The position numbers and the translations under genes are program-made. A stretch of 64,000 nt of DNA from Prolixibacteraceae bacterium (GTDB taxonomy: Bacteria; Bacteroidota; Bacteroidia; Bacteroidales; Prolixibacteraceae), in NCBI GenBank assembly GCA_030602265.1, contig JAUWAB010000013.1:1-64000 (forward strand). The letters run 5' to 3'. Shown piece after piece: positions 29,020-38,075 of the stretch. How positions within the stretch are numbered: position 1 is the stretch's first letter; each line of letters opens with the position of its first letter. The notes under the pieces were generated by a model, which saw only the letters and a list, made by a program, of their open reading frames with translations, had not been told where the DNA came from and searched no databases.

Positions 29020-29487
29020 ATGACATTAAGAAATAATCTGGATGAAGTTGACCTTAAGATCCTGGATATCATCAGCCGGAACGCCAGGATTCCTTTTAAG
29101 GATGTGGCCAATGAAGTAGGAATTTCCAGGGCAGCAGTTCATCAGAGGGTAAACCGGATGGTCGAGCTGCAGGTGATCACGGGTTCGGGTTATTATGTAA
29201 ATCCTAAAAAGGTCGAGTACCGCACCTGCACCTATATCGGCATATTTCTGGAAAAAGGAGGTATTTATGCCGATGTGGTGGCCAGGCTTAAGGATATTCC
29301 TGAAATTGTGGAATGTCATTACACCACCGGCCAGTATGCCATTTTTATCAAGGTATATGCCAAAGACAATGAGCACCTGAAGAGCATTCTCAGCGAACAC
29401 ATCCAGAAAATTCAGGGAGTTTCGAGTACAGAAACATTTATTTCCCTGGAAGAGACTTTCAAAAGATCATTGCCTATCTACCCCTGA
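29020..29487 (+). CDS. Lrp/AsnC-family regulator 2 (tandem paralogue)
   Basis: A 155-residue paralogue of the preceding regulator. ATG at 29020 follows an AGGAG-like segment (CAGGAGAAA), an unusually good Shine-Dalgarno for this phylum, and lines up with the start of the HTH (DEVDLKILDIISRNARIPFK). The RAM domain shares long identical stretches with paralogue 1, including the CHYTTGQYAIFIKV core and TETFISLE, while the recognition helix region differs slightly (GISRAAVHQRVNRM versus GVSGAAIHQRVQRL). A TACATTTG box at 28991-28998 is the likely -7 element. The pair may form mixed oligomers. It overlaps the 3' end of the converging methyltransferase gene by 10 nt. Confidence 0.93.
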   Translation: MTLRNNLDEVDLKILDIISRNARIPFKDVANEVGISRAAVHQRVNRMVELQVITGSGYYVNPKKVEYRTCTYIGIFLEKGGIYADVVARLKDIPEIVECHYTTGQYAIFIKVYAKDNEHLKSILSEHIQKIQGVSSTETFISLEETFKRSLPIYP

Positions 29488-30239
29488 GTCAGGTTTCTCT
29501 GCCTGACCGCTTCATATACCATCAGTGAGGCGGCTACGGAGACATTCAGTGACTGGATTTTTCCCAAAATGGGAATTTTAGCCAATAGGTCTGACGAACG
29601 CAGGAGTTTGTCCGAGATTCCGGTATCTTCAGAACCCATGACTATGGCTAAGGGGCCGCTCAAATCGGTATCCGTGTATATTTGGGCTGCTTTTTCTGTA
29701 GCAGCCACTACTTTGATACCCGAGTTTTTCAGAAAATCAACCGTTGTATTCAGATTGCCGGTCCGGCAAACCGGAAGAATGTTCAATGCTCCGGCCGAAG
29801 TCTTGACTGCATCCGAACCGATCCGGGCGGCTCCTTTTTCCGGGATAATCACAGCGTGCACCCCGGCACATTCTGCAGAACGGACGATTGCCCCGAAATT
29901 CCGTACATCGGTTACCTGGTCGAGAACAAGCAATAAAGGATCTTCACCCTTCTCGTAAATCTGTGGGAGGATATCCTCAATCCGGAAAAAATCAACCGGA
30001 GATATAAAGGCAAGGACACCCTGATGGTTCTTCCGGGTAACCCGGTTTATTTTTTCAACCGGAACATACTGAAACGGTATGTTGTTTTCCTTGATGAGCT
30101 GATACAGCTCTCCGAACAGTTCATTATTCAGTCCGCTCCTGAGAAGGATCTTGTCGATACTCCGCCCGGCCCTTATGGCTTCAATTACTGTCCGTGTTCC
30201 GAACAGGAAATCTTCCTTAAATCCAAATTCTTCTCTCAT
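29478..30239 (-). CDS. rlmB: SPOUT rRNA/tRNA 2'-O-methyltransferase, RlmB/TrmH family
   Basis: A 253-residue protein with an N-terminal SpoU-substrate-binding domain (FGTRTVIEAIRAGRSIDKIL) and a SPOUT catalytic domain: DQVTDVRNFGAIVRSAECAG (motif 1 with the catalytic Arg/Asn), PLAIVMGSEDTGIS (motif 2) and IPILGKIQSLNVSVAASLMVYE (motif 3). This matches RlmB, which methylates G2251 of 23S rRNA, though other TrmH-family targets cannot be excluded. ATG at 30239 overlaps the ABC-F stop as TAATG, so it is translated in a coupled manner after the ABC-F gene. Confidence 0.9.
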   Translation of the reverse strand: MREEFGFKEDFLFGTRTVIEAIRAGRSIDKILLRSGLNNELFGELYQLIKENNIPFQYVPVEKINRVTRKNHQGVLAFISPVDFFRIEDILPQIYEKGEDPLLLVLDQVTDVRNFGAIVRSAECAGVHAVIIPEKGAARIGSDAVKTSAGALNILPVCRTGNLNTTVDFLKNSGIKVVAATEKAAQIYTDTDLSGPLAIVMGSEDTGISDKLLRSSDLLAKIPILGKIQSLNVSVAASLMVYEAVRQRNLTQG

Positions 30240-32200
30240 TACCATGTTTTTTTTGAGGTCCATTCTTCCAGTTCCAAATGCTGGTTTTCCCATTCTGAAA
30301 GGGTTTCCGACAATGCTTTCTTCAGGTCTTCATATTCCCCGAAGAAATTGCCCTCACCAATTTTCTCGGGTTGTGCTAATAAGGCATCCATTTTGGCAAT
30401 ACTCGTTTCAAGTTCTGCGATTTTTTGCTCCGTAGCTTCAATCCCCTTTTCGATCCGGGAAATGGCCCTGTTGATATTTTTGCGCTCTTCAAAACTGAGC
30501 TCTGAGTCTGCTGGTTTTACGTTATGCTGCTCATTTCCGTTTCCTCCTTTGTACTCTTGTGCAATATCCTTCGCTTCCAGCTCCCGTAGTGAATCCATTC
30601 TTTTACGCTGAAGGAAATCGTAAATGCCTCCCAGGTGTTGTTTTATCTTTTTATTTCTGAATTCATAAACACAGGTAACCAGGCCATCCAGGAACTCACG
30701 GTCGTGAGAAACCAGAAGAATGGTACCATCGAATTCGGCAAGAGCCTTTTTCAGGATATCCTTTGACCGCATATCCAGGTGGTTTGTCGGCTCATCTAAT
30801 ACCAGGAAATTGACCGGTTCCAGCAGCAGCCTGATCATGGCAAGGCGTGAGCGCTCTCCTCCGGAGAGTACGCTGACTTTTTTGTCGACTTCTTCTCCCG
30901 AGAAAAGAAAAGCCCCCAGGATGTCCCTGATTTTTGTCCTGACATCACCAACAGCAATACGGTCGATGGTTTCCAGTACAGTTAGTTTTTCATCCAGGAG
31001 CTGTGCCTGGTTCTGGGCGAAATAGCCTATTCTGACATTATGTCCAAGTTTCATTTCCCCCTGGTGTTCCAGTTCACCCATGATAATCCGGGCCAGGGTG
31101 GTTTTCCCTTCACCGTTTCTGCCGACAAAAGCGATCCTTTCGCCTTTCATTACGCTCAGGTCGATGTCGTCGAGTACCCTGAGTGTCCCGTAATCTTTGG
31201 TGATATGCCTGGCTTCGATGATAACGTTACCCGACCTGGGTGACGGTGGAAAACGAAGGTTTATCCTGGAGTTGTCCTCTTCTTCAATCTCAAGCCGGTC
31301 GAGCCGGTCGAGGGCCTTTACCCGGGACTGTACCTGCACCGCTTTCGATGCTTTGTAACGGAAGCGTTCAATAAACCGTTCTGTATCGTCGATCATCTTC
31401 TGCTGGTTACGGAACGCGGCTGCCTGCTGCTCGCGCTGTTCCTTTTTCCATTCGATGAAAGCCGAATAGTTCATCTTCTGGTCTGAGATTCTTCCCAGCG
31501 AGATTTCTATGGTCCTGATGGTGATGTTATCCAGGAATGCCTTGTCGTGGGAAACCAGCACCACGGCTCCCCGGTAATTTTTCAGAAAGTCCTCGAGCCA
31601 TTGAATGGACTCGATGTCGAGGTGGTTGGTAGGTTCATCAAGCAGGAATACATCCGGTCTTTTCAGCAGTAGTTTGGCCAGTTCAATACGCATTCGCCAG
31701 CCGCCGCTGAATTCTGACGTAGGCCGCTGGAAATCACTGCGTTCAAACCCAAGTCCGGTCAGAGTCTGCTCCATTTCTGCCTCATAGTTATCGCCGCCAA
31801 GCAGGCGGTAATGGTCACTTTTTTCATGGGCCAGGTCGATCATTTGGAGATAGTCTTCACTGTGGTAATCTTCCCTCACCGCAATCTGGTGATTGAGGGA
31901 TTCAATCTCTGCCTGTAACTGGAGAAGGTGTTCAAAAGCCAGTTTGGTCTCCTCGATGACGGTCCGGTTATCAGACAACACCATCTGCTGCGGCAAGTAA
32001 CCGATCGTTACCTCTTTGGGCATCGAAATCCTGCCTGCCGAAGGGGAAAGCTTCCCGGCCATCATTTTCAGCAAGGTGGTTTTTCCTGCCCCGTTTTTGC
32101 CGGTAAGGCCAATGCGGTCACGCGGGTTGATCAGGAAACTGATTTCCTTAAAGAGTTCGAAACCTCCGAAGTTCAGCGATATTTTGTCGATCGAGATCAT
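30239..32200 (-). CDS. ABC-F family ATPase (ribosome-associated)
   Basis: A 653-residue soluble protein with two ABC domains and no membrane part. First domain: Walker A GKNGAGKTTLL, signature FSGGWRMR, Walker B FLLDEPTNHLD; second: GRNGEGKTTLA, LSGGERSR, FLVLDEPTNHLD. Between them lies the charged helical P-site tRNA-interacting linker, and the C-terminal ~90 residues are a predicted coiled coil (NRAISRIEKGIEATEQKIAE). The architecture fits the Uup/YdiF group of translation factors. ATG at 32200 begins directly at the ABC core, and upstream in-frame starts are less likely. It is followed by and overlaps rlmB, consistent with a ribosome-related operon. Confidence 0.92.
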   Translation of the reverse strand: MISIDKISLNFGGFELFKEISFLINPRDRIGLTGKNGAGKTTLLKMMAGKLSPSAGRISMPKEVTIGYLPQQMVLSDNRTVIEETKLAFEHLLQLQAEIESLNHQIAVREDYHSEDYLQMIDLAHEKSDHYRLLGGDNYEAEMEQTLTGLGFERSDFQRPTSEFSGGWRMRIELAKLLLKRPDVFLLDEPTNHLDIESIQWLEDFLKNYRGAVVLVSHDKAFLDNITIRTIEISLGRISDQKMNYSAFIEWKKEQREQQAAAFRNQQKMIDDTERFIERFRYKASKAVQVQSRVKALDRLDRLEIEEEDNSRINLRFPPSPRSGNVIIEARHITKDYGTLRVLDDIDLSVMKGERIAFVGRNGEGKTTLARIIMGELEHQGEMKLGHNVRIGYFAQNQAQLLDEKLTVLETIDRIAVGDVRTKIRDILGAFLFSGEEVDKKVSVLSGGERSRLAMIRLLLEPVNFLVLDEPTNHLDMRSKDILKKALAEFDGTILLVSHDREFLDGLVTCVYEFRNKKIKQHLGGIYDFLQRKRMDSLRELEAKDIAQEYKGGNGNEQHNVKPADSELSFEERKNINRAISRIEKGIEATEQKIAELETSIAKMDALLAQPEKIGEGNFFGEYEDLKKALSETLSEWENQHLELEEWTSKKTW

Positions 32201-32323
32201 GTTTGCAATCAAAGGGGGCAAAGATAGTGAAAAGATGGAAGGTTACGGTGCTTAATTCATATGACCATGAGCCGCCATGATTCTGCTCCTTCAGGTTTAT
32301 AATGCTTCCTGGATGGGTTGCAT

Positions 32324-34135
32324 TTAATTACCGAAAGGCCAAATATAGGGCACGAGGGTAACTGTAACAATAAATGACACCAGATTCAGGGGAATGCCTA
32401 TCACAAGATAATCCTTGAACCGGTAGTTCCCGATACCCTGAACGATCAGGTTGGTCTGGTAGCCGATGGGTGTTGAAAAACTGGCTGAAGCGGCTACAGC
32501 TATGGCAACGAACAACGGTTTTGGGTCGATACCTATCTGATTGGCAGCCGATAGTGCGATGGGAAATACCAGGGCAGCTGCCGCATTATTGGTAATGATC
32601 TCGGTAAAGATGGTGGTTATCAGGTATACCGCTGCGAGCACCCCGATGGGGCCGAATGACTGTGAAAAATTGATGGTTGTGCGGGCTAATGCATCGGCTG
32701 CTCCCGAATTTTGCATCGCCTTGCTTATGGCCAGCGACATGGCAATGGTAATCAGGATATCCCATGAAACTACCTTGGTATATTGCTGGGCCGGGAGTAT
32801 TTTCAGCCACACCATCAGAACAGCAGCCAGTGCAGCGAAGTAAAACATGTCAAAACTGATATCTCTTGGCGTATAGATGTATTTGCCAAAAGTTGCTCCG
32901 GCAATCATAATCAGCAGAATACCCAGGGAAATCCATCTTTTTGCAGCCCCGTTCGATGAACTGTGTTCCCCGATGTAGGAGGTCAGGTAAAAAATCTTGG
33001 AATCGCCCCAGTTTTTAATGAATTTGTCGTCGGTGAGCAATACCAGGTTGTCACCGGGCTTCAGGCGCAGATGTCCCAGGTTCGAGGTAAGACGTTCCCC
33101 GTTACGGTGTATAGCCAAAACGACGGCCTTATAATGTTCTACAAAGTTAAAGTCGCTGATGGTCTGGCCTATTCCCGGAAACCGCGGGGCAATAACCGTT
33201 TCGTACTGCCGGAGTTCCGACTTCGGGATAATTCCCTTCAGTTCGTCTATTCCCCTGAGTTTTACGCTGTCAAGTGTCAGGATCTGGTTCAGACTGTCGG
33301 ATTTACCTGCCATAAGCAGGATATCGTGTTCCCGGATAACAATTCCTTCGCCGTTGGGTGATAGTGTTTTTCCTTCTCTTTCTACGGAATGAAGGATCAG
33401 GTTCTTTAATTCCCTTATACGCCCTGTCTTGAGGGTTTGTCCGATGAGCGGACTGCTCTTTGTTACTTCGAGGTCATAAAAATATTCCCGGAAATCGCGT
33501 GAGGGTTTGTTGAACTTGATCTTTTTCCCGGGCAGGAGCCAGTTCCCGAAGACGGCTACATATATGGTTCCGATAACCAGAATGGGAACTCCGATTTTTC
33601 CCAGTTCAAACATGCTGAACCCGTTTTGTCCGTTATCGATCATGAGCCCGTGAACAACCAGGTTGGTGGAGGTTCCGATCAGGGTACACATTCCGCCGAA
33701 TATGGTTGCGTAAGAAAGCGGAATAAGAAACTTCTGGGAGGAAAGGTTCAGTTTTTCGGCCCATTTTTTTATCATGGGGCCAAAAATGATAACGATCGGC
33801 GTATTATTCAGGAAAGCAGATAAGAGGGAAACCGGCAGCATGATCCTTGGCAGCATGAAGGGAATCCGGCCTCGCCGGCGCGGCAGAAAAAACTGCGCAA
33901 AACGGTTGAGGGCGCCGGTTTGCCTGATGCCTTCACTTACCAGGAACAGGACAGCCACGGTGAGCATCCCGATATTGGCAAAACCGGCCACAGTTTCATA
34001 TGCTGTAATGATACCAAATGCCATCATGATCGCGGCTGCAGTGAACAGCACAAGGCCCGGACGTAGCATCTCCCTGGCCAGCGCCACGATCATCAGCAGG
34101 ATGAGGGTAACTACAATAAATCCGTCAAGAGTCAT
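32324..34135 (-). CDS. SLC13/DASS-type permease with two RCK_C domains
   Basis: A 603-residue secondary transporter. The two membrane halves (about 1-190 and 405-603) carry repeated SNT-type elements: LLSAFLNNTPIVIIFGPM with GTSTNLVVHG in the first, and TEIITNNAAAALVFPIA with FSTPIGYQTNLIVQG in the second. Between them are two TrkA_C/RCK_C domains (about 205-290 and 300-390). Related DASS proteins with this layout import sulfate or carboxylates; the nearby cysD-cysN pair favours sulfate, as inference. It is transcribed away from the tRNA gene. Confidence 0.9.
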   Translation of the reverse strand: MTLDGFIVVTLILLMIVALAREMLRPGLVLFTAAAIMMAFGIITAYETVAGFANIGMLTVAVLFLVSEGIRQTGALNRFAQFFLPRRRGRIPFMLPRIMLPVSLLSAFLNNTPIVIIFGPMIKKWAEKLNLSSQKFLIPLSYATIFGGMCTLIGTSTNLVVHGLMIDNGQNGFSMFELGKIGVPILVIGTIYVAVFGNWLLPGKKIKFNKPSRDFREYFYDLEVTKSSPLIGQTLKTGRIRELKNLILHSVEREGKTLSPNGEGIVIREHDILLMAGKSDSLNQILTLDSVKLRGIDELKGIIPKSELRQYETVIAPRFPGIGQTISDFNFVEHYKAVVLAIHRNGERLTSNLGHLRLKPGDNLVLLTDDKFIKNWGDSKIFYLTSYIGEHSSSNGAAKRWISLGILLIMIAGATFGKYIYTPRDISFDMFYFAALAAVLMVWLKILPAQQYTKVVSWDILITIAMSLAISKAMQNSGAADALARTTINFSQSFGPIGVLAAVYLITTIFTEIITNNAAAALVFPIALSAANQIGIDPKPLFVAIAVAASASFSTPIGYQTNLIVQGIGNYRFKDYLVIGIPLNLVSFIVTVTLVPYIWPFGN

Positions 34136-34290
34136 ATTTAATCAGGCTTTCCGGTTTATCAGGCTGTCAGCTGAAAAAATTTCTGGGAAGCAAAATAACC
34201 TGATATTCCTCAATTTTCCTAATACTGTGTTAACGAAACAGGGCTTAAAGCAACTTTTTTTAAGAAAATTGAAATAATTGCCTTCCGATA

Positions 34291-34321
34291 TTTGTATGAA
34301 AAAAAAAATGTTCTACTTTTG
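34291..34321 (+). promoter_or_regulatory. Promoter of tRNA-Lys
   Basis: TTTG at 34291-34294, a 19-nt spacer and TACTTTTG at 34314-34321 give a full match to the Bacteroidota housekeeping promoter TTTG-N19-TAnnTTTG. The mature tRNA begins 36 nt after the -7 element. This is the strongest promoter in the window and supports the phylum assignment. Confidence 0.8.
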
Positions 34322-34356
34322 CACCCGCGTTTGAAAAACAAACGACCATTGAGGAT

Positions 34357-34432
34357 GACTCAGTAGCTCAGCTGGTAGAGCACATCCCTTTTAAGGATGG
34401 GGTCCTGGGTTCGAATCCCAGCTGAGTCACCA
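34357..34432 (+). tRNA. tRNA-Lys (anticodon UUU)
   Basis: A 76-nt cloverleaf. Acceptor strands GACTCAG (34357-34363) and CTGAGTC (34422-34428) pair fully. The D arm GCTCAGCTGGTAGAGC, the anticodon stem CATCC/GGATG around loop CTTTTAA (anticodon TTT) and the T arm with GGTTCGAATCC are all regular. The discriminator is A and the 3' CCA is encoded in the DNA. It sits alone, with its own promoter and terminator. Confidence 0.97.
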
Positions 34433-34439
34433 AAATTTG

Positions 34440-34472
34440 AAAAGACCTGCAGAAATGCAGGTCTTTTTTTTT
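34440..34472 (+). terminator. Terminator after tRNA-Lys
   Basis: A 12-bp stem (AAAAGACCTGCA with TGCAGGTCTTTT) around a GAAA tetraloop, followed by a T-run. The tRNA 3' end is 8 nt upstream. Confidence 0.9.
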
Positions 34473-34538
34473 GTGCTCCCATCCAATTTTCTAACTTCGC
34501 AGCTGTCAAGAATCTGAACCGAAACCGGCTGTTGTCGT

Positions 34539-35981
34539 ATGCTTTTTAACTCATCTGTTTTTCTGATATTCCTCTTAATGGTCTTTGCGATCTACTGGAA
34601 AGTGGCGCCGTCAAGACCTGTCGCAGGTAAGGTTGTCCTCCTGGTCAGCAGCTATGTTTTCTACGGATGGTGGGACTGGCGCTTCCTGATCCTGATCGCT
34701 TTCAGTTCCGGCTCTGATTTCCTGATCGGAAAGTACCTGTACAAAACAGAAAACCGCCAACACCGTAAATGGTTACTCTTTCTGAGTGTCTTCCAGAATA
34801 TCGGGATCCTTTTTGTATTTAAGTACTTCAACTTTTTCATCGATTCCCTGCAGTCCATTACCGGACAGTCCTTACCGGATGGCTGGAATTCCCTTCATAT
34901 AATCCTTCCTGTAGGGATCAGTTTTTATACCTTCCAGACCCTGAGCTACACCCTCGATATATATTTCAGAAAACTGGCCCCCACGCGAAGTGCCCTCACT
35001 TTTTTTACGTTTGTCTCATTTTTTCCGCAACTGGTAGCAGGCCCCATTGAAAGGGCTGGTAACCTGCTGCCACAATTCGGACGGCAACCCCGGTTTTCAT
35101 ACGATTCGGCCACTGCGGGCCTGAAACTGATGCTCTGGGGATTTTTCAAGAAGATGGTTATCGCCGACCAATTAGCCGTTGGGGTTAATGCAGTGTACGG
35201 GCAGCCAGAAAGCTATTCGGGGCTGATGGTTCTGCTGGCCACTTTTGCTTTTGGTTATCAGATCTACTGTGATTTCTCGGGATATTCGGATATCGCCATC
35301 GGTACGGCCATGTTGTTCGGGATCAGGTTAATGACCAATTTCAGGACTCCCTATTTTGCCTTGTCCATCCGGGATTTCTGGCAACGCTGGCATATTTCAC
35401 TGTCCACCTGGTTTCGTGATTACCTATTTATTCCATTGGGAGGAAGCAGGGTCCCCAAAGTCAAATGGATCCGTAATGTACTGATTACCTTCACTGTTTC
35501 AGGGCTATGGCATGGCGCAGCCATTACGTTTGTTTTATGGGGATTGTTCCATGGTGTGATGTACGCGGTTGAGAAAGCAGTTTCGCCTTTGCTGAAGATA
35601 CCCTTGAAAATAAAAAGGTTTTCAGGATGGCTATTTACATTTTTTGCCGTAAACCTGGCCTGGTTGCTGTTCCGGGCTGAAAACAAAGAACACCTGAGCC
35701 TGTTGCTGCAGAAGATATTCCGGTGGGAATCTCCTGTTGTTTCAGAATGGCATGAGCTTTTTTTAACCGGTGGGGTCCTTAATGAAACCAGCCGGATGAT
35801 GATTTTGGCTTTTCCATTATTCCTGCTTATCGAATATTTTATACGGAGTATGTCATTTGACCGTTTATTGTCAGGTTCACCAGTAGCTGTACGTTGGGGT
35901 TTCTACTATTTATTGCTGATGATGATTCTTTTTTTAGGGGTGCTTAATTCTGCTCCCGAGTTTATCTATTTCCAATTCTGA
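34539..35981 (+). CDS. MBOAT-family O-acyltransferase (AlgI/DltB-like)
   Basis: A 480-residue polytopic protein of the membrane-bound O-acyltransferase family. Recognisable parts are ILPVGISFYTFQTLSYTLDI, FFPQLVAGPIERAGNLLPQF, YCDFSGYSDIAIGTAMLFGI, RDFWQRWHISLSTWFRDYLF, and the catalytic-His motif GLWHGAAITFVLWG. It would transfer an acyl (often acetyl) group across the inner membrane onto an extracytoplasmic glycan or similar acceptor. The next gene overlaps by one base and encodes an SGNH-like partner, the usual arrangement for the second step. A TAACTTCG near-match box lies at about 34490. Confidence 0.92.
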   Translation: MLFNSSVFLIFLLMVFAIYWKVAPSRPVAGKVVLLVSSYVFYGWWDWRFLILIAFSSGSDFLIGKYLYKTENRQHRKWLLFLSVFQNIGILFVFKYFNFFIDSLQSITGQSLPDGWNSLHIILPVGISFYTFQTLSYTLDIYFRKLAPTRSALTFFTFVSFFPQLVAGPIERAGNLLPQFGRQPRFSYDSATAGLKLMLWGFFKKMVIADQLAVGVNAVYGQPESYSGLMVLLATFAFGYQIYCDFSGYSDIAIGTAMLFGIRLMTNFRTPYFALSIRDFWQRWHISLSTWFRDYLFIPLGGSRVPKVKWIRNVLITFTVSGLWHGAAITFVLWGLFHGVMYAVEKAVSPLLKIPLKIKRFSGWLFTFFAVNLAWLLFRAENKEHLSLLLQKIFRWESPVVSEWHELFLTGGVLNETSRMMILAFPLFLLIEYFIRSMSFDRLLSGSPVAVRWGFYYLLLMMILFLGVLNSAPEFIYFQF

Positions 35982-36946
35982 TGAGAAAATTTCTGCGACA
36001 TATGGCTGTTTTCTGTTTTCCGTTACTGGCCGGAGTGGCTCTGCTGTTCAGTGTGAATCCGGATAAGCAGTTCACATACCGGTTTGTTAAGGGAGAATGC
36101 AGCAACAGGGCGTCCTGGATTTACGACCGGATTTTTTTGGCTGAGAAGGAGTTGGATATTCTCTTTTTGGGGGCATCCCAGACTGCTGCCACCGTGGATG
36201 ACGCCTTCATCGAAAAATGGCTCACGGAAAGCGCAGGAAGGCCGTTAAGTGTCGTTAATATGGGGTATTGCCGTGGAGGCAGGGATATTCAGTATGTGAT
36301 GCTGAAAGATGTTTACGTTCATAAAAAGCCCGGACTGCTGGTCATTGAAGTGACTGAAGAAGAGCCGAAGAAAAGCCATCCGGTGTTTCCGTACCTCGGT
36401 GAGGGCAGAGATCTTTTCGGATCGGCGGTATTTTTCAATCAGCGCTATCCCCAGGCCCTGTGGAAAGGCCTTGTTATACGGTTTGAATATGTGAAACGGT
36501 TGATCTTCAGGAGTCCGGCTGAAGCAGGAAGCCACAGTGCTGATCATGGTTTCTTTCCTTCTGAGGCAACCGCTGACGAAGCAGTTTTATCGCAGAACAG
36601 AAGTACCTGGACTAATCGGCTTGCACGCCGGAAATCTTTACTTTTACTTAACATGGAGACACGGTATTCGAGGCACTATCTGGAGAAAATGGTTTCCATG
36701 GCTGAAGCAAACCGGAGTAAAGTGATATTCTTATATATGCGTGAATCGGGGAGCGGGCTTCAGGAGCCGGTGATGGCAGACTATTACCGCTCCATAGCTC
36801 CGGTTCTTATCCTTCCTGATAGCGTATTTGCAAACCCGGCAAACTGGAGTGATGCCATGCATCTGAATACCAGTGGGGCAGCTCTGGCATCGGAATTTAT
36901 CGCAGAACAGTTGGCTCGTCAGATGGCTCTGTCAGGTTCCGATTAA
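35981..36946 (+). CDS. SGNH-hydrolase-like partner of the MBOAT protein
   Basis: A 321-residue protein with one N-terminal hydrophobic anchor (about 8-24), so the body should be periplasmic. Block I of the SGNH fold appears as FLGASQTAATVDD (nucleophile candidate Ser) and block V as WSDAMHLNTSGA (Asp and His). This layout recalls AlgX/AlgJ-like or DltD-like proteins that accept an acyl group from an MBOAT partner and pass it to a polymer. The start overlaps the MBOAT stop by one base (TGATG), so the two are translationally coupled. The final acceptor is unknown. Confidence 0.75.
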   Translation: MRKFLRHMAVFCFPLLAGVALLFSVNPDKQFTYRFVKGECSNRASWIYDRIFLAEKELDILFLGASQTAATVDDAFIEKWLTESAGRPLSVVNMGYCRGGRDIQYVMLKDVYVHKKPGLLVIEVTEEEPKKSHPVFPYLGEGRDLFGSAVFFNQRYPQALWKGLVIRFEYVKRLIFRSPAEAGSHSADHGFFPSEATADEAVLSQNRSTWTNRLARRKSLLLLNMETRYSRHYLEKMVSMAEANRSKVIFLYMRESGSGLQEPVMADYYRSIAPVLILPDSVFANPANWSDAMHLNTSGAALASEFIAEQLARQMALSGSD

Positions 36947-36962
36947 CCCATCGTTGTGCTGG

Positions 36963-36991
36963 TTGACCTTACCGTAAAAATTCTATCTTTG
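36963..36991 (+). promoter_or_regulatory. Putative cysD promoter
   Basis: TTG at 36963-36965, an 18-nt spacer and TATCTTTG at 36984-36991 fit the Bacteroidota promoter pattern. The cysD start lies 39 nt beyond. Confidence 0.6.
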
Positions 36992-37029
36992 CCGGCTGTA
37001 GAAAATTCTGTTATACATTTATATTACGT

Positions 37030-37938
37030 ATGAAAGATTACTCTCTCACAAACCTGCAGGAGCTTGAGGCGGAGGCTATCCATATCATTCGCGAAGTGGC
37101 GGCTGAGTTTCAGAATCCGGTGATGCTCTATTCCATAGGCAAGGACTCTTCGGTAATGGTAAGGTTGGCTGAAAAGGCTTTTTATCCGGGCAAGGTCCCT
37201 TTTCCGCTCATGCATATCGATTCCAAATGGAAATTCCGCGAAATGATCGAATTCCGGGATAACTATGCCCGTGAAAAGGGATGGGACCTGATCGTTCACT
37301 TCAACGAAGAAGGTTTCAGAAATGGCGTGGGACCCTATACCCACGGGAGCAAGGTCCATACCGATATCATGAAAACACAGGCCCTGCTGCATGGTCTGAC
37401 GAAATATGGATTCGATGCGGCCTTTGGAGGAGCCCGCCGCGATGAGGAAAAGTCTCGTGCAAAGGAAAGGATTTTTTCATTCAGGGACAGATACCACCAA
37501 TGGGATCCCAAGAACCAGCGGCCTGAATTGTGGGACATTTACAACGCCAAGGTTCACAAAGGAGAGTCTATCAGGGTGTTCCCGCTGTCCAACTGGACTG
37601 AACTCGACATCTGGCAATATATCCGGCTGGAAAATATTCCGATCGTTCCGCTCTATTTTGCCAAGGAACGCCCGATCGTTGAAGTCGACGGGAACCTGAT
37701 CATGGTGGATGACGACCGGATGCCTGAAGAACTGCGGAAAAAAGCCAAAATGCGCATGGTAAGGTTCCGGACCCTTGGCTGTTATCCTCTTACCGGTGCG
37801 GTGGATTCTGAAGCCGATACGATTGAGAAGATCGTCGAGGAGATGATGACCGTTACCAAATCGGAGCGTACCACCCGGGTAATCGACTTCGATCAGGAAG
37901 CGAGCATGGAGCAGAAAAAGAGAGAGGGGTATTTTTAA
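37030..37938 (+). CDS. cysD: Sulfate adenylyltransferase small subunit
   Basis: A 302-residue CysD of usual length. The PP-loop is [17 protein letters not shown] (about 34-50). Further family motifs are [37 protein letters not shown] and [15 protein letters not shown]. With CysN it makes adenosine 5'-phosphosulfate from sulfate and ATP, driven by GTP hydrolysis. cysN follows after 137 nt on the same strand, and the SLC13-type transporter upstream may supply sulfate. No PAPS reductase, sulfite reductase or sulfotransferase gene is present in the window, so the fate of APS is open. Confidence 0.96.
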   Translation: MKDYSLTNLQELEAEAIHIIREVAAEFQNPVMLYSIGKDSSVMVRLAEKAFYPGKVPFPLMHIDSKWKFREMIEFRDNYAREKGWDLIVHFNEEGFRNGVGPYTHGSKVHTDIMKTQALLHGLTKYGFDAAFGGARRDEEKSRAKERIFSFRDRYHQWDPKNQRPELWDIYNAKVHKGESIRVFPLSNWTELDIWQYIRLENIPIVPLYFAKERPIVEVDGNLIMVDDDRMPEELRKKAKMRMVRFRTLGCYPLTGAVDSEADTIEKIVEEMMTVTKSERTTRVIDFDQEASMEQKKREGYF

Positions 37939-37940
37939 CC

Positions 37941-37967
37941 ACGCGATATCTTTTCCTGATATCGTGT
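37941..37967 (+). other. Hairpin between cysD and cysN
   Basis: ACGCGATATC (37941-37950) pairs with GATATCGTGT (37958-37967) over 10 bp, with one G-U pair and a TTTTCCT loop, three bases after the cysD stop. No T-run follows, so it is more likely an mRNA-stability or processing element than a terminator. Confidence 0.5.
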
Positions 37968-38075
37968 TGGCTGATCCTTGATCCGGCCAGATTCAGCAGG
38001 AATGATTTCAGCTATAGTTAATTACATCCTCCAGTTGAAGAAATTAATAAACGGATATAAAAAACAGTTGCAAAT

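Noticed and set aside
34240-34500. Integration site at the tRNA-Lys gene
   Set aside because: No duplicate of the tRNA 3' end and no integrase nearby; the tRNA flanks are ordinary.
38036-38075. Possible upstream start for cysN
   Set aside because: The conserved CysN N-terminus begins shortly after the ATG at 38076; nothing upstream is conserved in kind.
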